The notes under the pieces are model-generated. The model ran no database searches and was not told the origin of the DNA. It was given only the letters and a program-made list of their open reading frames with translations. From the NCBI GenBank assembly GCA_023511535.1, contig JAIMBK010000001.1, forward strand, positions 45,493-109,492: a stretch of 64,000 bases of DNA, in the 5' to 3' direction. The DNA comes from Armatimonadota bacterium (GTDB lineage Bacteria > Bacillota > Desulfotomaculia > Desulfotomaculales > Nap2-2B). Positions 55,314 through 64,000 of this stretch are shown here, piece after piece. The position numbers were made by a program, and so were the translations under genes. Positions within the stretch are counted from its first letter, which is position 1. Every line of letters begins with the position of its first letter.

Positions 55314-56444
55314 CTATTCGTTTTGCGCGCAGGAAAGCTTCGGACACTCCCGGCAGAAGGCCGTTAACCGCCCGGTGGAAAAAGAGCGCCGAAAATTGAC
55401 ATAATCCTTTTGCCGCCAGATGCGGAACAAATCGTGATCGTGAACGTTGCCAAAGGTCATCCGCCCGTACCGGCGGACCGCTCCGCGAACCAGAAACGTT
55501 GCCCGGGCAACCGGAACATTGGCAAAAACACAGGGAGAAACCAGGCCGTCGGCAGAAATAAAGAGCGCCCGCTGAACGTTCTCGGAACAGACCTGTTTTC
55601 TTTGGCCCGGCACACTTAACTGATAGTAAATGGAAAGGCCCCTTTCTTTACCCCGGGCCGCCACTTCTTGAAGAGAAGAAAGCAATTCCTCGGCCGCCGT
55701 CCTTTCCGTGAGAAACAGGCTTTCCTCCACCAGGGCCGGGGAGGAAACGAAGTCGAGGGTGGTGATGACCACCTGGTCAATGCCGTAACCTTCCAGCAGG
55801 TCCGGCAACTGAGGCAGTTCATCAATTCCAGAACGCAACAACAGGTAGGCGATGTGGACCGCCGGCCGCGCCGCTCCCGCTTCTTCCTTCGCTTTTTGCA
55901 AAAACCGGATTGCTTCCAGGACTTTTTCCAGCCTTGTTCCCCGGCGAAAGAAATCGTTTTTTTCCGCCGTCGTCCCGGCCAGGGAAAAGGCTACAAAATC
56001 GAGGCCGCCGGCCACCAGCCGGGCAGCCACAGAAGCGTCCACCAGCTTTCCGTTGGTTGCCGTTCCGACCCGGCAGCCGGCCTGCCGGGCCAGGGAAACC
56101 ATGGTGAAAAAGTCCGGGTGCAAAAGAGGTTCCCCCCAGCCCTGGAGATGCACGAGCCCCGCTTTCCGGAAAGCCGGCCGCAGCTTTTGAAAAGTATCCA
56201 GGGGGAGGTGGCGGTTTAACCAGTTGTCCCGGTAAATAGTGTGCGGGCAATAAACGCAGGCCGCGTTGCAATAAGAAGTAACCTCCACCTGGAGCCAGTC
56301 GAACGCCGGTGCAATGAAGGCAAAGGGGAACCCGAACACAGCCCAGCCACCACCCGACACGGCATATTCAATGCCTGACCACAATTGCCTGCCGCAGTTC
56401 TTCTTCGGTAGATACCTGTCCAGGTACTCCATGATATGGAGCAC
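55314..56444 (-). CDS. Radical SAM protein with SPASM-like C-terminus
   Basis: VEVTSYCNAACVYCPHT (CxxxCxxC); C-terminal CSENVQRALFISADGLVSPCVFANVP...FGNVHDHDLFRIW...FCRECPKLSC. Confidence 0.9.
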   Translation of the reverse strand: MLHIMEYLDRYLPKKNCGRQLWSGIEYAVSGGGWAVFGFPFAFIAPAFDWLQVEVTSYCNAACVYCPHTIYRDNWLNRHLPLDTFQKLRPAFRKAGLVHLQGWGEPLLHPDFFTMVSLARQAGCRVGTATNGKLVDASVAARLVAGGLDFVAFSLAGTTAEKNDFFRRGTRLEKVLEAIRFLQKAKEEAGAARPAVHIAYLLLRSGIDELPQLPDLLEGYGIDQVVITTLDFVSSPALVEESLFLTERTAAEELLSSLQEVAARGKERGLSIYYQLSVPGQRKQVCSENVQRALFISADGLVSPCVFANVPVARATFLVRGAVRRYGRMTFGNVHDHDLFRIWRQKDYVNFRRSFSTGRLTAFCRECPKLSCAQNE

Positions 56445-56473
56445 TCAGTTCAGGGGGTTTGGATAAATCCGAT

Positions 56474-56501
56474 AAACTAAACCACAGAGGACATAGAGAA
56501 T
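56474..56501. repeat. AAACCACAGAGGACATAGAGAAT short dispersed repeat (second copy at 631-654)
   Basis: Near-identical to TAAACCACAGAAAACATAGAGAAT at 631-654. Confidence 0.65.
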
Positions 56502-56710
56502 ATATGGATTCGGAAACAAGTAGCCGGTTTTTTAAATTCTAAGCCACATTATCCAGTATCTGGAAAGCAGGAAAGAGTAAATTCCTGCAGATTTAAATAA
56601 TACAATAAACCGGATCCGGCTTCCGGTCAATAGAAAATATGACAAAAAAATTTTTTCTCCAGAAGGATTTTCACCTCCTCAAGGAGAATAAATATGGAGA
56701 GTGATAGCGG

Positions 56711-56784
56711 CAGCCATGAAGGCGCCTGAAATCTTCCTGAAGGAAGAGCGGGGAGGAAAAGGGCATTCATGGTTTTTTGTTTTT
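56711..56784 (+). ncRNA. Structured leader element R4 (Moco/Tuco-like candidate)
   Basis: CAGCCATGAAGGCGCCTGAAATCTTCCTGAAGGAAGAGCGGGGAGGAAAAGGGCATTCATGGTTTTTTGTTTTT; P1 GCCATGAA/TTCATGGT covaries with R2. Confidence 0.65.
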
Positions 56785-56789
56785 AAAAG

Positions 56790-56901
56790 GAGGAGTTGCC
56801 CATGAGAACGTTCGTTCTCTCCATAAAGTAATGAAAATATGTAAAAGTATTTACCCCTATTTCCTAACCCCTAATTCCTGATTCCTATTTTTTGAGGAGG
56901 G
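56790..56901 (+). repeat. Leader repeat copy 4, upstream of Znu-like SBP
   Basis: GGAGGAGTTGCCCATGAGAACGTTCGTTCTCTCCATAAAGTAATG...GTAAAAGTATTTACCCCTATTTCCTAACCCCTAATTCCTGATTCCTATTTTTTGAGGAGGG. Confidence 0.88.
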
Positions 56902-56908
56902 ACGATTA

Positions 56909-57757
56909 TTGAGGAGGGTTCAGCCACTTCTCGCCGGGATTATTTTAACGGTCATTTTGCTGGCTCTTGTTGGGTGTGCGGCAAAGGAAAGCAAAAAGCT
57001 CAAAGTTGCTGCGGGGACTACGTTGATCGCCGGGATCGTGCAGGAAGTAGGCGGCGACAAAGTAGAGGTGGTAAATATTGTTCCCCCGGGCCAGTGCCCC
57101 GGCCACTTCGATTTAAAGCCGGAGGACGTGCGGAAGCTGGCGGACGCAAAACTGCTTTTGCGCCACGACTGGCAGGGGGGGATGTTTACCAAAGAGCTCC
57201 TTGACTCGGTGCACAATAAGGAGCTGGAGGTGGTGGAAATAGCCGTGGCCGGCAACTGGATGGCGCCGCCGGCGCAAAAAGAGGCGGTGCAAAAAATTAC
57301 CGGGGTGTTGACGGAAAAAGATCCGGCAAACAAAGCTTACTACGAGGAAAAAACCAACCGGCTGGCCGCGCTGATCGAGACAAAAGACAGGGAAACCCGG
57401 GCCAGGCTCCAGGCTGCTGACGTAAGCAGCGTAAAGGTAATGTGTTCGGAGATGCAGCAAGGTTTCCTGAAATGGGCCGGTTTTGACGTGGTGGCCACCT
57501 ACGGGCGGCCGGAAGAACTCAACCCGCAAAAAATCCAGGAACTGCTCAACAAGGGGAAACAGGCCGGCGTAAAACTGGTGGTGGACAACCTGCAGAGCGG
57601 CCCGGACGCCGGCCAGGGCATTGCCAAAGAGTTGGGAGCGGCGCAGGTGACCATCTCCAACTTCCCCGGCGGCCTGCCGCAAACCGAAACCTGGAGCGCC
57701 GCCCTGGAGAAAAATGTGGAACTGCTTCTGGATGCCCTGAAGAAAAGCCGGAGCTAA
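56909..57757 (+). CDS. Metal ABC transporter substrate-binding lipoprotein, ZnuA/TroA-like, divergent
   Basis: Lipobox LALVGCAAK; LIAGIVQEVGGDKVEVVNIVPPGQCPGHFDLKPEDVRKLADAKLLL; TTG start after GAGGAGGG. Confidence 0.88.
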   Translation: MRRVQPLLAGIILTVILLALVGCAAKESKKLKVAAGTTLIAGIVQEVGGDKVEVVNIVPPGQCPGHFDLKPEDVRKLADAKLLLRHDWQGGMFTKELLDSVHNKELEVVEIAVAGNWMAPPAQKEAVQKITGVLTEKDPANKAYYEEKTNRLAALIETKDRETRARLQAADVSSVKVMCSEMQQGFLKWAGFDVVATYGRPEELNPQKIQELLNKGKQAGVKLVVDNLQSGPDAGQGIAKELGAAQVTISNFPGGLPQTETWSAALEKNVELLLDALKKSRS

Positions 57758-57922
57758 ATGAGGAAACTTTTCGCGCCCGTTCAAGCCCGCAGTTACAAAT
57801 TAGCCTTGCTGTTCAGCGCCCTCACCATTCCCGTTTAAGGAAGGGCGGGGTGAAAACGACCCGGACAGGGGGGAAAAGCAATTCCGGGAGAAGCAATTGC
57901 TCTTTCCAAAGAGTGGAAAAAT

Positions 57923-58747
57923 GTGCCGGAGCACCTGCCTCCCACGGAGGACGTGCTGATTAAAATTGAAAACGCGGTGGTTTCCTACCGGGAAGACGTG
58001 GCCCTGCGGGGAGTTTCGCTGGCGCTGCACAGGGGGGAACTGGCCGGGATCATCGGGCCCAACGGGGCGGGAAAAACCACCCTGCTCACCCTGGTGAACG
58101 GGCTGGGCAGGCTGCTCCGGGGGCGGGTGGAGGTGCTGGGCTGCCTGCTGAACGGCGGCTGCCCGGCCTTTTTGCGCCGGCGCATCGGTTACGTTCCGCA
58201 AATCCAGAACATCGACCCCCGGATGCCGGTGAGCGCCCGGGAAGTAGTCATGATGGGGCGCTACGGCCGCCTGGGCCTGTTGCGCCGCCCGGGGCCGGCC
58301 GACCGGCAGGTGGTGGACGGCATGTTGAAGCTGGTGGGCATGAGCCACCTGGCCTCCCGCCCCATCGGTCATCTTTCGGGAGGTGAGCAGCAGCGGGTGG
58401 CCATCGCCCGCGCCCTGGCCCAGGAGCCGGAGATCCTGCTTTTGGACGAGCCGACGGCCTCCCTGGACCGCCGGGCGCGGGTGGAGATCATGACTCTGGT
58501 CAGCGAAATCCACCGCTCCCGCCGCCTGACCACCCTGATGGTGACCCACGAACTGAAGACAGCGGCAGCCGTTTGCGACCGGCTGATTTTAATGAAGGAA
58601 GGACGCATCTGGGCCCAGGGCCGGCCGGAAGAAGTCCTGCGGGAAGATATCCTGGATCCTCTGTACGGCGGCGAAAGCACGGCCGAAAACACGATCACTG
58701 TTTTTAACGGCACCGCCAGGGAGAAACGCGGTAAGCCAGGCGGCTGA
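57923..58747 (+). CDS. Metal ABC transporter ATPase (ZnuC-like)
   Basis: IIGPNGAGKTTLLTLVNGLGRLL; LSGGEQQRVAIARALAQEPEILLLDEPTASLD. Confidence 0.93.
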   Translation: MPEHLPPTEDVLIKIENAVVSYREDVALRGVSLALHRGELAGIIGPNGAGKTTLLTLVNGLGRLLRGRVEVLGCLLNGGCPAFLRRRIGYVPQIQNIDPRMPVSAREVVMMGRYGRLGLLRRPGPADRQVVDGMLKLVGMSHLASRPIGHLSGGEQQRVAIARALAQEPEILLLDEPTASLDRRARVEIMTLVSEIHRSRRLTTLMVTHELKTAAAVCDRLILMKEGRIWAQGRPEEVLREDILDPLYGGESTAENTITVFNGTAREKRGKPGG

Positions 58748-58836
58748 TTTTACCGGCCACCCGCCGGAAAAAAATCGCGACGCATTAGAGCCAATAATCA
58801 CTGCCCAAAAAAGCAAGCCGCCGGCTGCAACCGGGG

Positions 58837-59685
58837 GTGATCAGTCTGGACCTTTCCATTTTTGGCTACCAGTTCATGCAAAACGCCATCCTGGCCGGCC
58901 TGCTGGGGGGCGCGGCCTGTTCCGTGATCGGGGTTTTCGTCGTCACGATGAACCTTTCCTTTATCGGGGTAGCCATCTCCCACGCCGCTTTCGCCGGCGC
59001 CCTGTGCGGTGCATGGCTGGGTTTCAGTCCGCAGGCGGGGGCCTTTATTTTCAGTCTGGTAGCCGCAGCAGTTATCGGGCCGCTGGCCGACCGGGGGGAG
59101 TTCAACCCCGACACCCCCATCGGGATCGTTTTTTCCGTTACGATGGGACTGGCCTTTTTGTTCATGGGCCTTTTGCCCGGCCCGAAAACCCAGGCCCTGG
59201 AACTTTTGTGGGGGAGCATCCTGACGGTTACCGATCGCGATCTTCTCCTGCTGGCCGTGGTGGCCGTAATCGTCCTGCTCCTGGTAGCCCTCTTCTTTAA
59301 AGAAATCCAGGCCGTGATTTTTCACCGGGAAGCCGCCCTGGCCGTGGGCATCCCGGCCGGCCTGATCTTTTACGGGCTGCTCTTTCTCACCGGCACGGTC
59401 ATCACCGTTACTTTGCGCAGCATCGGCGGCCTGCTTATCTTTAACCTGATCCTGAACCCCGCAGCGGCGGCCTACCAGCTTACCTACAACCTCCGGGTGA
59501 TGTTTGCGCTTGCCGCTCTCTTCGGCATCCTTTCCACCTGGCTGGGGCTTTTTCTTTCCTGCCTGTTTAACGTGCCCAGCGGGGCCACCATCGTGATTGT
59601 TTCCGCGGTCATCTTTATCCTCGCCGCCGCCTTTTCGCCTAAACGAAAGGTAAAGAAATGGGAGGAGGTTATAAACGGGAAGTAA
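58837..59685 (+). CDS. Metal ABC transporter permease (ZnuB/ABC-3 family)
   Basis: YQFMQNAILAGLLGGAACSVIGVFVVTMNLSFIGVAISHAAFAGALCG. Confidence 0.93.
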   Translation: MISLDLSIFGYQFMQNAILAGLLGGAACSVIGVFVVTMNLSFIGVAISHAAFAGALCGAWLGFSPQAGAFIFSLVAAAVIGPLADRGEFNPDTPIGIVFSVTMGLAFLFMGLLPGPKTQALELLWGSILTVTDRDLLLLAVVAVIVLLLVALFFKEIQAVIFHREAALAVGIPAGLIFYGLLFLTGTVITVTLRSIGGLLIFNLILNPAAAAYQLTYNLRVMFALAALFGILSTWLGLFLSCLFNVPSGATIVIVSAVIFILAAAFSPKRKVKKWEEVINGK

Positions 59686-60357
59686 ATGATTGACAATAGC
59701 CACTACCTTGTAAAAGGACCAGGGGGAAAAATACAGGAAAGGAAGGTAGCAAAAGAAAATATGGACCACCGCGCTTATTTTAACGAAATGGCAGGCCGCT
59801 GGGACGACCTGCTTACCGACGAGGTAAGGACGCGTTTAAAGGGAATTATCGACGATCTCTCCCTTGCCCGGGGCAGCAAAGTGCTGGACGTGGGGACGGG
59901 CACCGGCGTGCTCATTCCTTTTCTGGCGGATGCGGTCGGCCCCGCGGGAACAGTGGTGGCGGTGGACTTTGCCGCCGAAATGCTGGCCGTCGCCCGTAAA
60001 AAGTACCCGTGGCCGAACGTTCAGTATATCGAGGCCGAGGTGACCGCTCTCCCGTTCCCTGACGAAACTTTCGACGAAGTGATCTGCAACTCGGCCTTCC
60101 CCCATTTTGCCGACTGCCGGCAAGCGGCAAAAGAAATGGCCAGAGTGCTTAGGGCGGGGGGAAGAATTGCCGTCTGCCACCCGCACAGCAGAGATTACGT
60201 GAATAACCTCCACCGGTCCATCGGCGGCGTCGTCGGCAACGACCTTTTGCCGGACGACGAAACCATGCGCGCCATTTTTTCCGCAGCCGGCTTCCGGAAT
60301 ATCGTCATTGCCGACGGCGCCGGGCGCTATCTTTTGGTAGCCCGGAAAAATCCTTAA
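59686..60357 (+). CDS. Class I SAM-dependent methyltransferase
   Basis: SKVLDVGTGTGVLIPFLADAVGPAGTVVAVDFAAEMLAVARKK; possible internal start at 59761 (MDHRAYFNEMAGRWD). Confidence 0.9.
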   Translation: MIDNSHYLVKGPGGKIQERKVAKENMDHRAYFNEMAGRWDDLLTDEVRTRLKGIIDDLSLARGSKVLDVGTGTGVLIPFLADAVGPAGTVVAVDFAAEMLAVARKKYPWPNVQYIEAEVTALPFPDETFDEVICNSAFPHFADCRQAAKEMARVLRAGGRIAVCHPHSRDYVNNLHRSIGGVVGNDLLPDDETMRAIFSAAGFRNIVIADGAGRYLLVARKNP

Positions 60358-60377
60358 AAATAGCCAAAATATTCGCT

Positions 60378-60809
60378 TCACTGTCCCCCTTTAAACCAGC
60401 CTATCCGGGCCTCCGGAACAGAATCGATCCCGGCGGAATACGGTTTGAGGTCCAGCAGCGGGCTTTTGTCCAGGGCATCACACCCCCGCACGTGCAGGCA
60501 GTTTCCTTCTCTTTTCAACAGCTCCACGACGCTAAAGGCAATGGGGTTGGGGCGGGAGGGGGAGCGGCAGGCAAAAACCCCGCGGATTTCCGGCCCGTGA
60601 GGAGTGCGGGTCTGCAACCGCTCCCGGTCCGCCCGGTCGCACCAGTAAAGGACGATCAGGTGGCTGGCCTGCTCCACGTCTTTCAGCCCGGCCGCAAATT
60701 CGGGAAAAATTTCGACTACCGCCGTTTCCCGCGTATGCCGCCCCTGGTGAGGAGCCTCCCCGGGAATTTGAAACGGGGAGTGAATGATGCCGATCGCTTT
60801 CAGTTCCAT
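60378..60809 (-). CDS. TsaA/TrmO-like SAM-dependent methyltransferase domain protein
   Basis: MELKAIGIIHSPFQIPGEAPHQGRH...FACRSPSRPNPIAFSVVELL...LDLKPY. Confidence 0.9.
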   Translation of the reverse strand: MELKAIGIIHSPFQIPGEAPHQGRHTRETAVVEIFPEFAAGLKDVEQASHLIVLYWCDRADRERLQTRTPHGPEIRGVFACRSPSRPNPIAFSVVELLKREGNCLHVRGCDALDKSPLLDLKPYSAGIDSVPEARIGWFKGGQ

Positions 60810-60878
60810 AACATTTTCCTTTCTGAACGACAATTTCCTGAAAGTGAAAAATATTTTCCGCTTAAATTTTATCGACGA

Positions 60879-61631
60879 TCACAACGGTACGACCACAGGA
60901 ATATTGCCTAATTTTTCCACGGTCACCGGCACCCCGTAAACGCCGGCAATATTTTCCGGAGTCATGATTTCCAATCCGCCGCAGGCAAAGATCGTCCTGT
61001 TTTTTAAAAGCAGGAATTTATCGGCGAAGCGCAGCGCCAGGTTGAGGTCGTGCATAACCACCACCGCCGCAATGTTCTGCTCCCTGACCACGTTTTTCAC
61101 GGTTTGCAAAACTTCTAATTGATTCTTTAAATCCAGGTTGCTGGTGGGCTCGTCGAGCAAAAGAATCCGCGGTTCCTGGGCCAGCGCCCGGGCAACGACC
61201 ACTTTTTGCAACTCGCCGCCGCTCAATTCGTCCAGATAACACAAAGATAATTTTTCCAGGTTGAGGATTCTTAAAATCCGCCGGACAATTTCGTGATCCC
61301 GGGCGGTGGCGTCCCACTTGATGTGGGGTTTGCGACCCAAAAGCACGGCGTCAAAAACGGTAAACCGCGCGCTCTCACTGCGCTGCGCCACGTACCCGAT
61401 CCTTTTGGCCACTTCCAGCCGGCTTAAAGCCAAAATGTCTGTTTTTTCCACCAGGATGGCGCCCGCCTGGGGCTTTAAGATTTTGTTCAGGCACTTTAAA
61501 AGGGTGGTTTTGCCGGCACCGTTGTTACCGAGAACGGCAAACAACTCTCCTCTTTCCACGGCAAACCGGATCTTTTTTAAGACCGCCCGGCTCCGGTAAC
61601 TGAAGCTTAATCCGTCTACCGTTAAATTCAT
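60879..61631 (-). CDS. FecE-type ABC ATPase (iron/cobalamin family)
   Basis: Internal start MNLTVDGLSFSYRSRAVLKKIRF at 61631; LGNNGAGKTTLLKCLN; LSGGELQKVVVARALAQEPRILLLDEPTSNLD. Confidence 0.93.
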   Translation of the reverse strand: MNLTVDGLSFSYRSRAVLKKIRFAVERGELFAVLGNNGAGKTTLLKCLNKILKPQAGAILVEKTDILALSRLEVAKRIGYVAQRSESARFTVFDAVLLGRKPHIKWDATARDHEIVRRILRILNLEKLSLCYLDELSGGELQKVVVARALAQEPRILLLDEPTSNLDLKNQLEVLQTVKNVVREQNIAAVVVMHDLNLALRFADKFLLLKNRTIFACGGLEIMTPENIAGVYGVPVTVEKLGNIPVVVPL

Positions 61632-62701
61632 CTTTTCCCCACTCCCCTGGAGAGAAGATAAAGGAATAAAGGCGCGCCCATAAACGCGGTCACCGCCCCC
61701 ACCGGCAGCACCACCGGAGCTATCACGGTCCGGGCCAGGGTATCGGAAGCAAGCAGCAAAAGCCCACCCATCACGCTGGCCCCCGGAATCAAAAAGCGGT
61801 GGTCGCCGCCGAGCAACCGGCGCATCAGATGCGGTCCCACCAGGCCGATAAAGCCGATAATCCCCAGAAAAGAAACCACCACGGCGGTAACCAGGGAAGC
61901 CAGCAGCATGCCGGTCAGCCGGACTTTTTCCACCTCCACCCCCAGCCCCTTGGCCGTTTCCTCCCCGCTGTCCAGGGCGTTGTAATTCCACCGGTTGGCC
62001 AGGAAGTAAAGCAGCGCTGCGCCGGTTACGGCGGCCATGACCGTCAGCTCGCGCCAGGAAGCCCGGCCGATGTCGCCGAAGGTCCAGAAGACAACGGCGG
62101 CCACCTGGACGTCTTCGGCGAAATACTGGAGGATCACTGTGGCGGCCGAAAAAAGAGAGCCCAGCGCCACCCCCGCCAGGACCATCGCCTCCGGGGTCAC
62201 CCCTTTCAGCCGGGCCAGGGAGAGGACGACCAGGGTCGTCGCCATCGCCCCCAGAAAGGCAGCTCCGCTGACCAGGTAAGGGTTGTTGATGATCACCGCG
62301 TCGGCGCTGGTGCTCCCGGTGCTCCCCGCACCCAGGGCGATGATGGCCACGGCGGCGCCGAAGGCGGCACCCTGGGAAATGCCCAGGGTAAAGGGGGAGG
62401 CCAGGGGGTTGCGCAAAATGTTTTGCATCACGCAACCCGCCACGGAAAGGCCCACCCCGGCAGTGATCGCCGCCAGGATGCGGGGGAGCCGGATGTTCCA
62501 GATAATAATACTTAAACGTTCCTTTTCCTGGCCCAGCAATGTCAGCAGCACCTGCGCCGGCGATGTTTGCGCCGACCCGGCGTTGATGGCGTAGATACCC
62601 AGCAAGACGGTGAGAAGGATCAGCAGGCAAATGATGAAAATTTTTCTTTGGGTGTACTGCAGATAACTTTCCGGGATGTTTTCCATTGCTGCCGGCCGCA
62701 T
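61628..62701 (-). CDS. FecCD-family ABC permease
   Basis: NIRLPRILAAITAGVGLSVAGCVMQNILRNPLASPFTLGISQGAAFGAA; GFIGLVGPHLMRRLLGGDHRFLIPGA. Confidence 0.95.
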   Translation of the reverse strand: MRPAAMENIPESYLQYTQRKIFIICLLILLTVLLGIYAINAGSAQTSPAQVLLTLLGQEKERLSIIIWNIRLPRILAAITAGVGLSVAGCVMQNILRNPLASPFTLGISQGAAFGAAVAIIALGAGSTGSTSADAVIINNPYLVSGAAFLGAMATTLVVLSLARLKGVTPEAMVLAGVALGSLFSAATVILQYFAEDVQVAAVVFWTFGDIGRASWRELTVMAAVTGAALLYFLANRWNYNALDSGEETAKGLGVEVEKVRLTGMLLASLVTAVVVSFLGIIGFIGLVGPHLMRRLLGGDHRFLIPGASVMGGLLLLASDTLARTVIAPVVLPVGAVTAFMGAPLFLYLLSRGVGKR

Positions 62702-62723
62702 ATTTTTTCTATCTCCTTAAGGA

Positions 62724-63848
62724 TTACTTACCAGCAATATCCAGCTTTTTAAATCCACCGTAATATTTTGCAATCTGGTCATATACAGGTTTGCCTAAAA
62801 GGAACCGGTAAATCTCATCGATCTTTTGAACCGGGTCAATGTCTTTAAATTGCTCGGGGAAAATCACTTTTCCGGCGTAATAGGCGTCGGCAATGGCGGT
62901 GCCGATGTTCGTGTGATAGTAATTATAAGGAATCTGGCCGTAAACCTGCCCGTTTTTCACGGCCTGCAGGGACTGGTATAATTGCGGGTTTTTCTTGTAA
63001 TCCTCCTGCACCAGGGAAAGGCCCGCCTCATCGATAAAAATAATGTCTGGATCCCAAATGAGAAGTTTTTCCTTGTCAATCATTACGCTTCCTTTTTGGC
63101 CTGTCTCGTCAACCACATTATATGCATTAATAAGAACAAAGGGCGGGTATTGGGCCTGGGTGCTCTCGATGCCATGGCATCCAGCCATCCCCAAGGCACC
63201 CACGTAAACTTTCAGCTTTTTATCCGCCGGGATGTCCTTTGTCCTCATGTTTAAGTCCTGCATCCAGTTATTCAGGTAAGCAACCACTTTCTGCGCTCTT
63301 TTTTCGTTGCCGACAATTTTACCGGCCAGCACCAGCGATTGATAAAAGTCCTGGCTTAAGATGCCCTGCGGTCCATAACTCAACACAACCACCGGAATAT
63401 TCGTTTTGGCTTGAAGTTCATCCGCCTGAGCTCTGTCCACCAGGGAGGCGACAAAAATCACATCTGGTTTAACAGTGACCAGCTTTTCCGCATCCGGGGT
63501 GGACCTGGGCCCGCCCTGGCCAATGGAGGGCAAATCTTTTAATTCGGGATGGGCCAAAATATACGGCCGGCCTTCGGGTTCCCACTGTTTTTCCACGTCT
63601 TCCACCCCCACCACCTTATCCGCGCCGTTCACGTAGCAAACCAGCCGCAGGGCGCCGGGGCCGATGGCCACCACCTTATTTGCCGGAACGGGAACTTCCA
63701 CCTGCCGGCCGGCCAGGTCGGTGACAACGGCTTTCGGCGGCGCCGCCGTATCCTGCCCGGGCGTTTTCGCGCCGCACCCGCTTAAGACAACCAGGGTCAT
63801 TAATAATCCGATCAGCAGAAAACCTGCCTTCAGCGCTTTTGTCCGCAT
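62724..63848 (-). CDS. FecB/BtuF-type ABC substrate-binding lipoprotein
   Basis: Lipobox LVVLSGCGAK; VTDLAGRQVEVPVPANKVVAIGPGALRLVCYVNGADKVVGVE. Confidence 0.92.
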   Translation of the reverse strand: MRTKALKAGFLLIGLLMTLVVLSGCGAKTPGQDTAAPPKAVVTDLAGRQVEVPVPANKVVAIGPGALRLVCYVNGADKVVGVEDVEKQWEPEGRPYILAHPELKDLPSIGQGGPRSTPDAEKLVTVKPDVIFVASLVDRAQADELQAKTNIPVVVLSYGPQGILSQDFYQSLVLAGKIVGNEKRAQKVVAYLNNWMQDLNMRTKDIPADKKLKVYVGALGMAGCHGIESTQAQYPPFVLINAYNVVDETGQKGSVMIDKEKLLIWDPDIIFIDEAGLSLVQEDYKKNPQLYQSLQAVKNGQVYGQIPYNYYHTNIGTAIADAYYAGKVIFPEQFKDIDPVQKIDEIYRFLLGKPVYDQIAKYYGGFKKLDIAGK

Positions 63849-64000
63849 TTCTTTCTCCTCCCCTTTTGAATGTACTGGATATCGCCAATACCTGCCCCTT
63901 TCACCGGAATCTCTGTTCCCTTAAAAACGCCGCCTCCGGCGCAGATCCCTCCGGGCGGGATAACTCCTACCCGTTTTTGCCGGTAAAAGCAGGGGCTTCG

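Noticed and set aside
56761-56784. R4 as a simple terminator only
   Set aside because: A T run follows the stem, but the shared AGGCGCC box, internal hairpin and covarying P1 across four loci point to a specific RNA family rather than a generic terminator.
58798-59769. 323-aa minus-strand ORF opposite the Znu-like permease
   Set aside because: Low-complexity charged composition typical of antisense frames in GC-rich genes; the plus-strand permease is clearly real.
60879-62630. 583-aa ORF read as a single protein
   Set aside because: The N-terminal ~330 aa is a Gly/Arg/Pro-rich alternative frame of the FecCD permease gene; the real ATPase starts at 61631.
63849-63960. Cobalamin riboswitch before the FecBCD-type operon
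   Set aside because: AAGGGAA and CCGGTGAAA are present but the expected order and the downstream CCCGC.ACTG box are not; kept only as a low-interest leader note.
1-64000. CRISPR arrays, rRNA, tRNA genes, IS elements or prophage
   Set aside because: No regularly spaced identical repeats, no tRNA/rRNA signatures in the intergenic regions, and no transposase, integrase or phage-like proteins in the ORF list.

Overview
The window looks like a chromosomal segment of a moderately GC-rich anaerobic Firmicute, probably of the Pelotomaculum/Desulfotomaculum type (inferred from gene content, not proven). From left to right it carries: the ileS 3' end; an SDR; yggU (DUF167) coupled to a DUF4405 gene with an in-frame TGA; a HEPN/MNT pair; a yggS-sepF-proC-yggT block; TrpB2; otsA; an HMG-CoA-lyase-family gene; carB; a PIN/UPF0175 pair; and purC. 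Next come a peptide/nickel-type ABC operon led by an FmdE-like gene, a CobN-like fragment, DUF362, and a large CoA-thioester catabolic block (CoA-transferase, TRAP-TAXI transporter, acyl-CoA dehydrogenases, IclR regulator, hydratases, thiolase, HMGCS-DUF35 fusion, carboxyltransferase). After that are an ADP-forming acyl-CoA synthetase, a DUF2889 / DUF2889-PHP / DUF169-CoaE operon, a Mod/Wtp-type transporter next to DUF364, a radical SAM/SPASM gene, a Znu-like ABC with a methyltransferase and TsaA-like gene, and a FecBCD-type ABC. The most interesting non-coding signals are: (1) four copies of a ~70-105 bp repeat placed directly before start codons, each with an SD-preceded mini-ORF of the form M(G/R)TF(V/I)L(S/T)IK, or a remnant of it; (2) four copies of a compact structured RNA with visible P1 covariation, two in tandem before fmdE, resembling Moco/Tuco-type leaders or a related family; (3) a consensus -35/-10 promoter with a GAAAC-TAC-GTTTC palindrome just downstream, in front of the HMGCS-like/thiolase genes; (4) the DUF2889/PHP/DUF169-CoaE operon; and (5) a frameshifted ModC C-terminus. 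All family names come from reading the translations; no database search was run.
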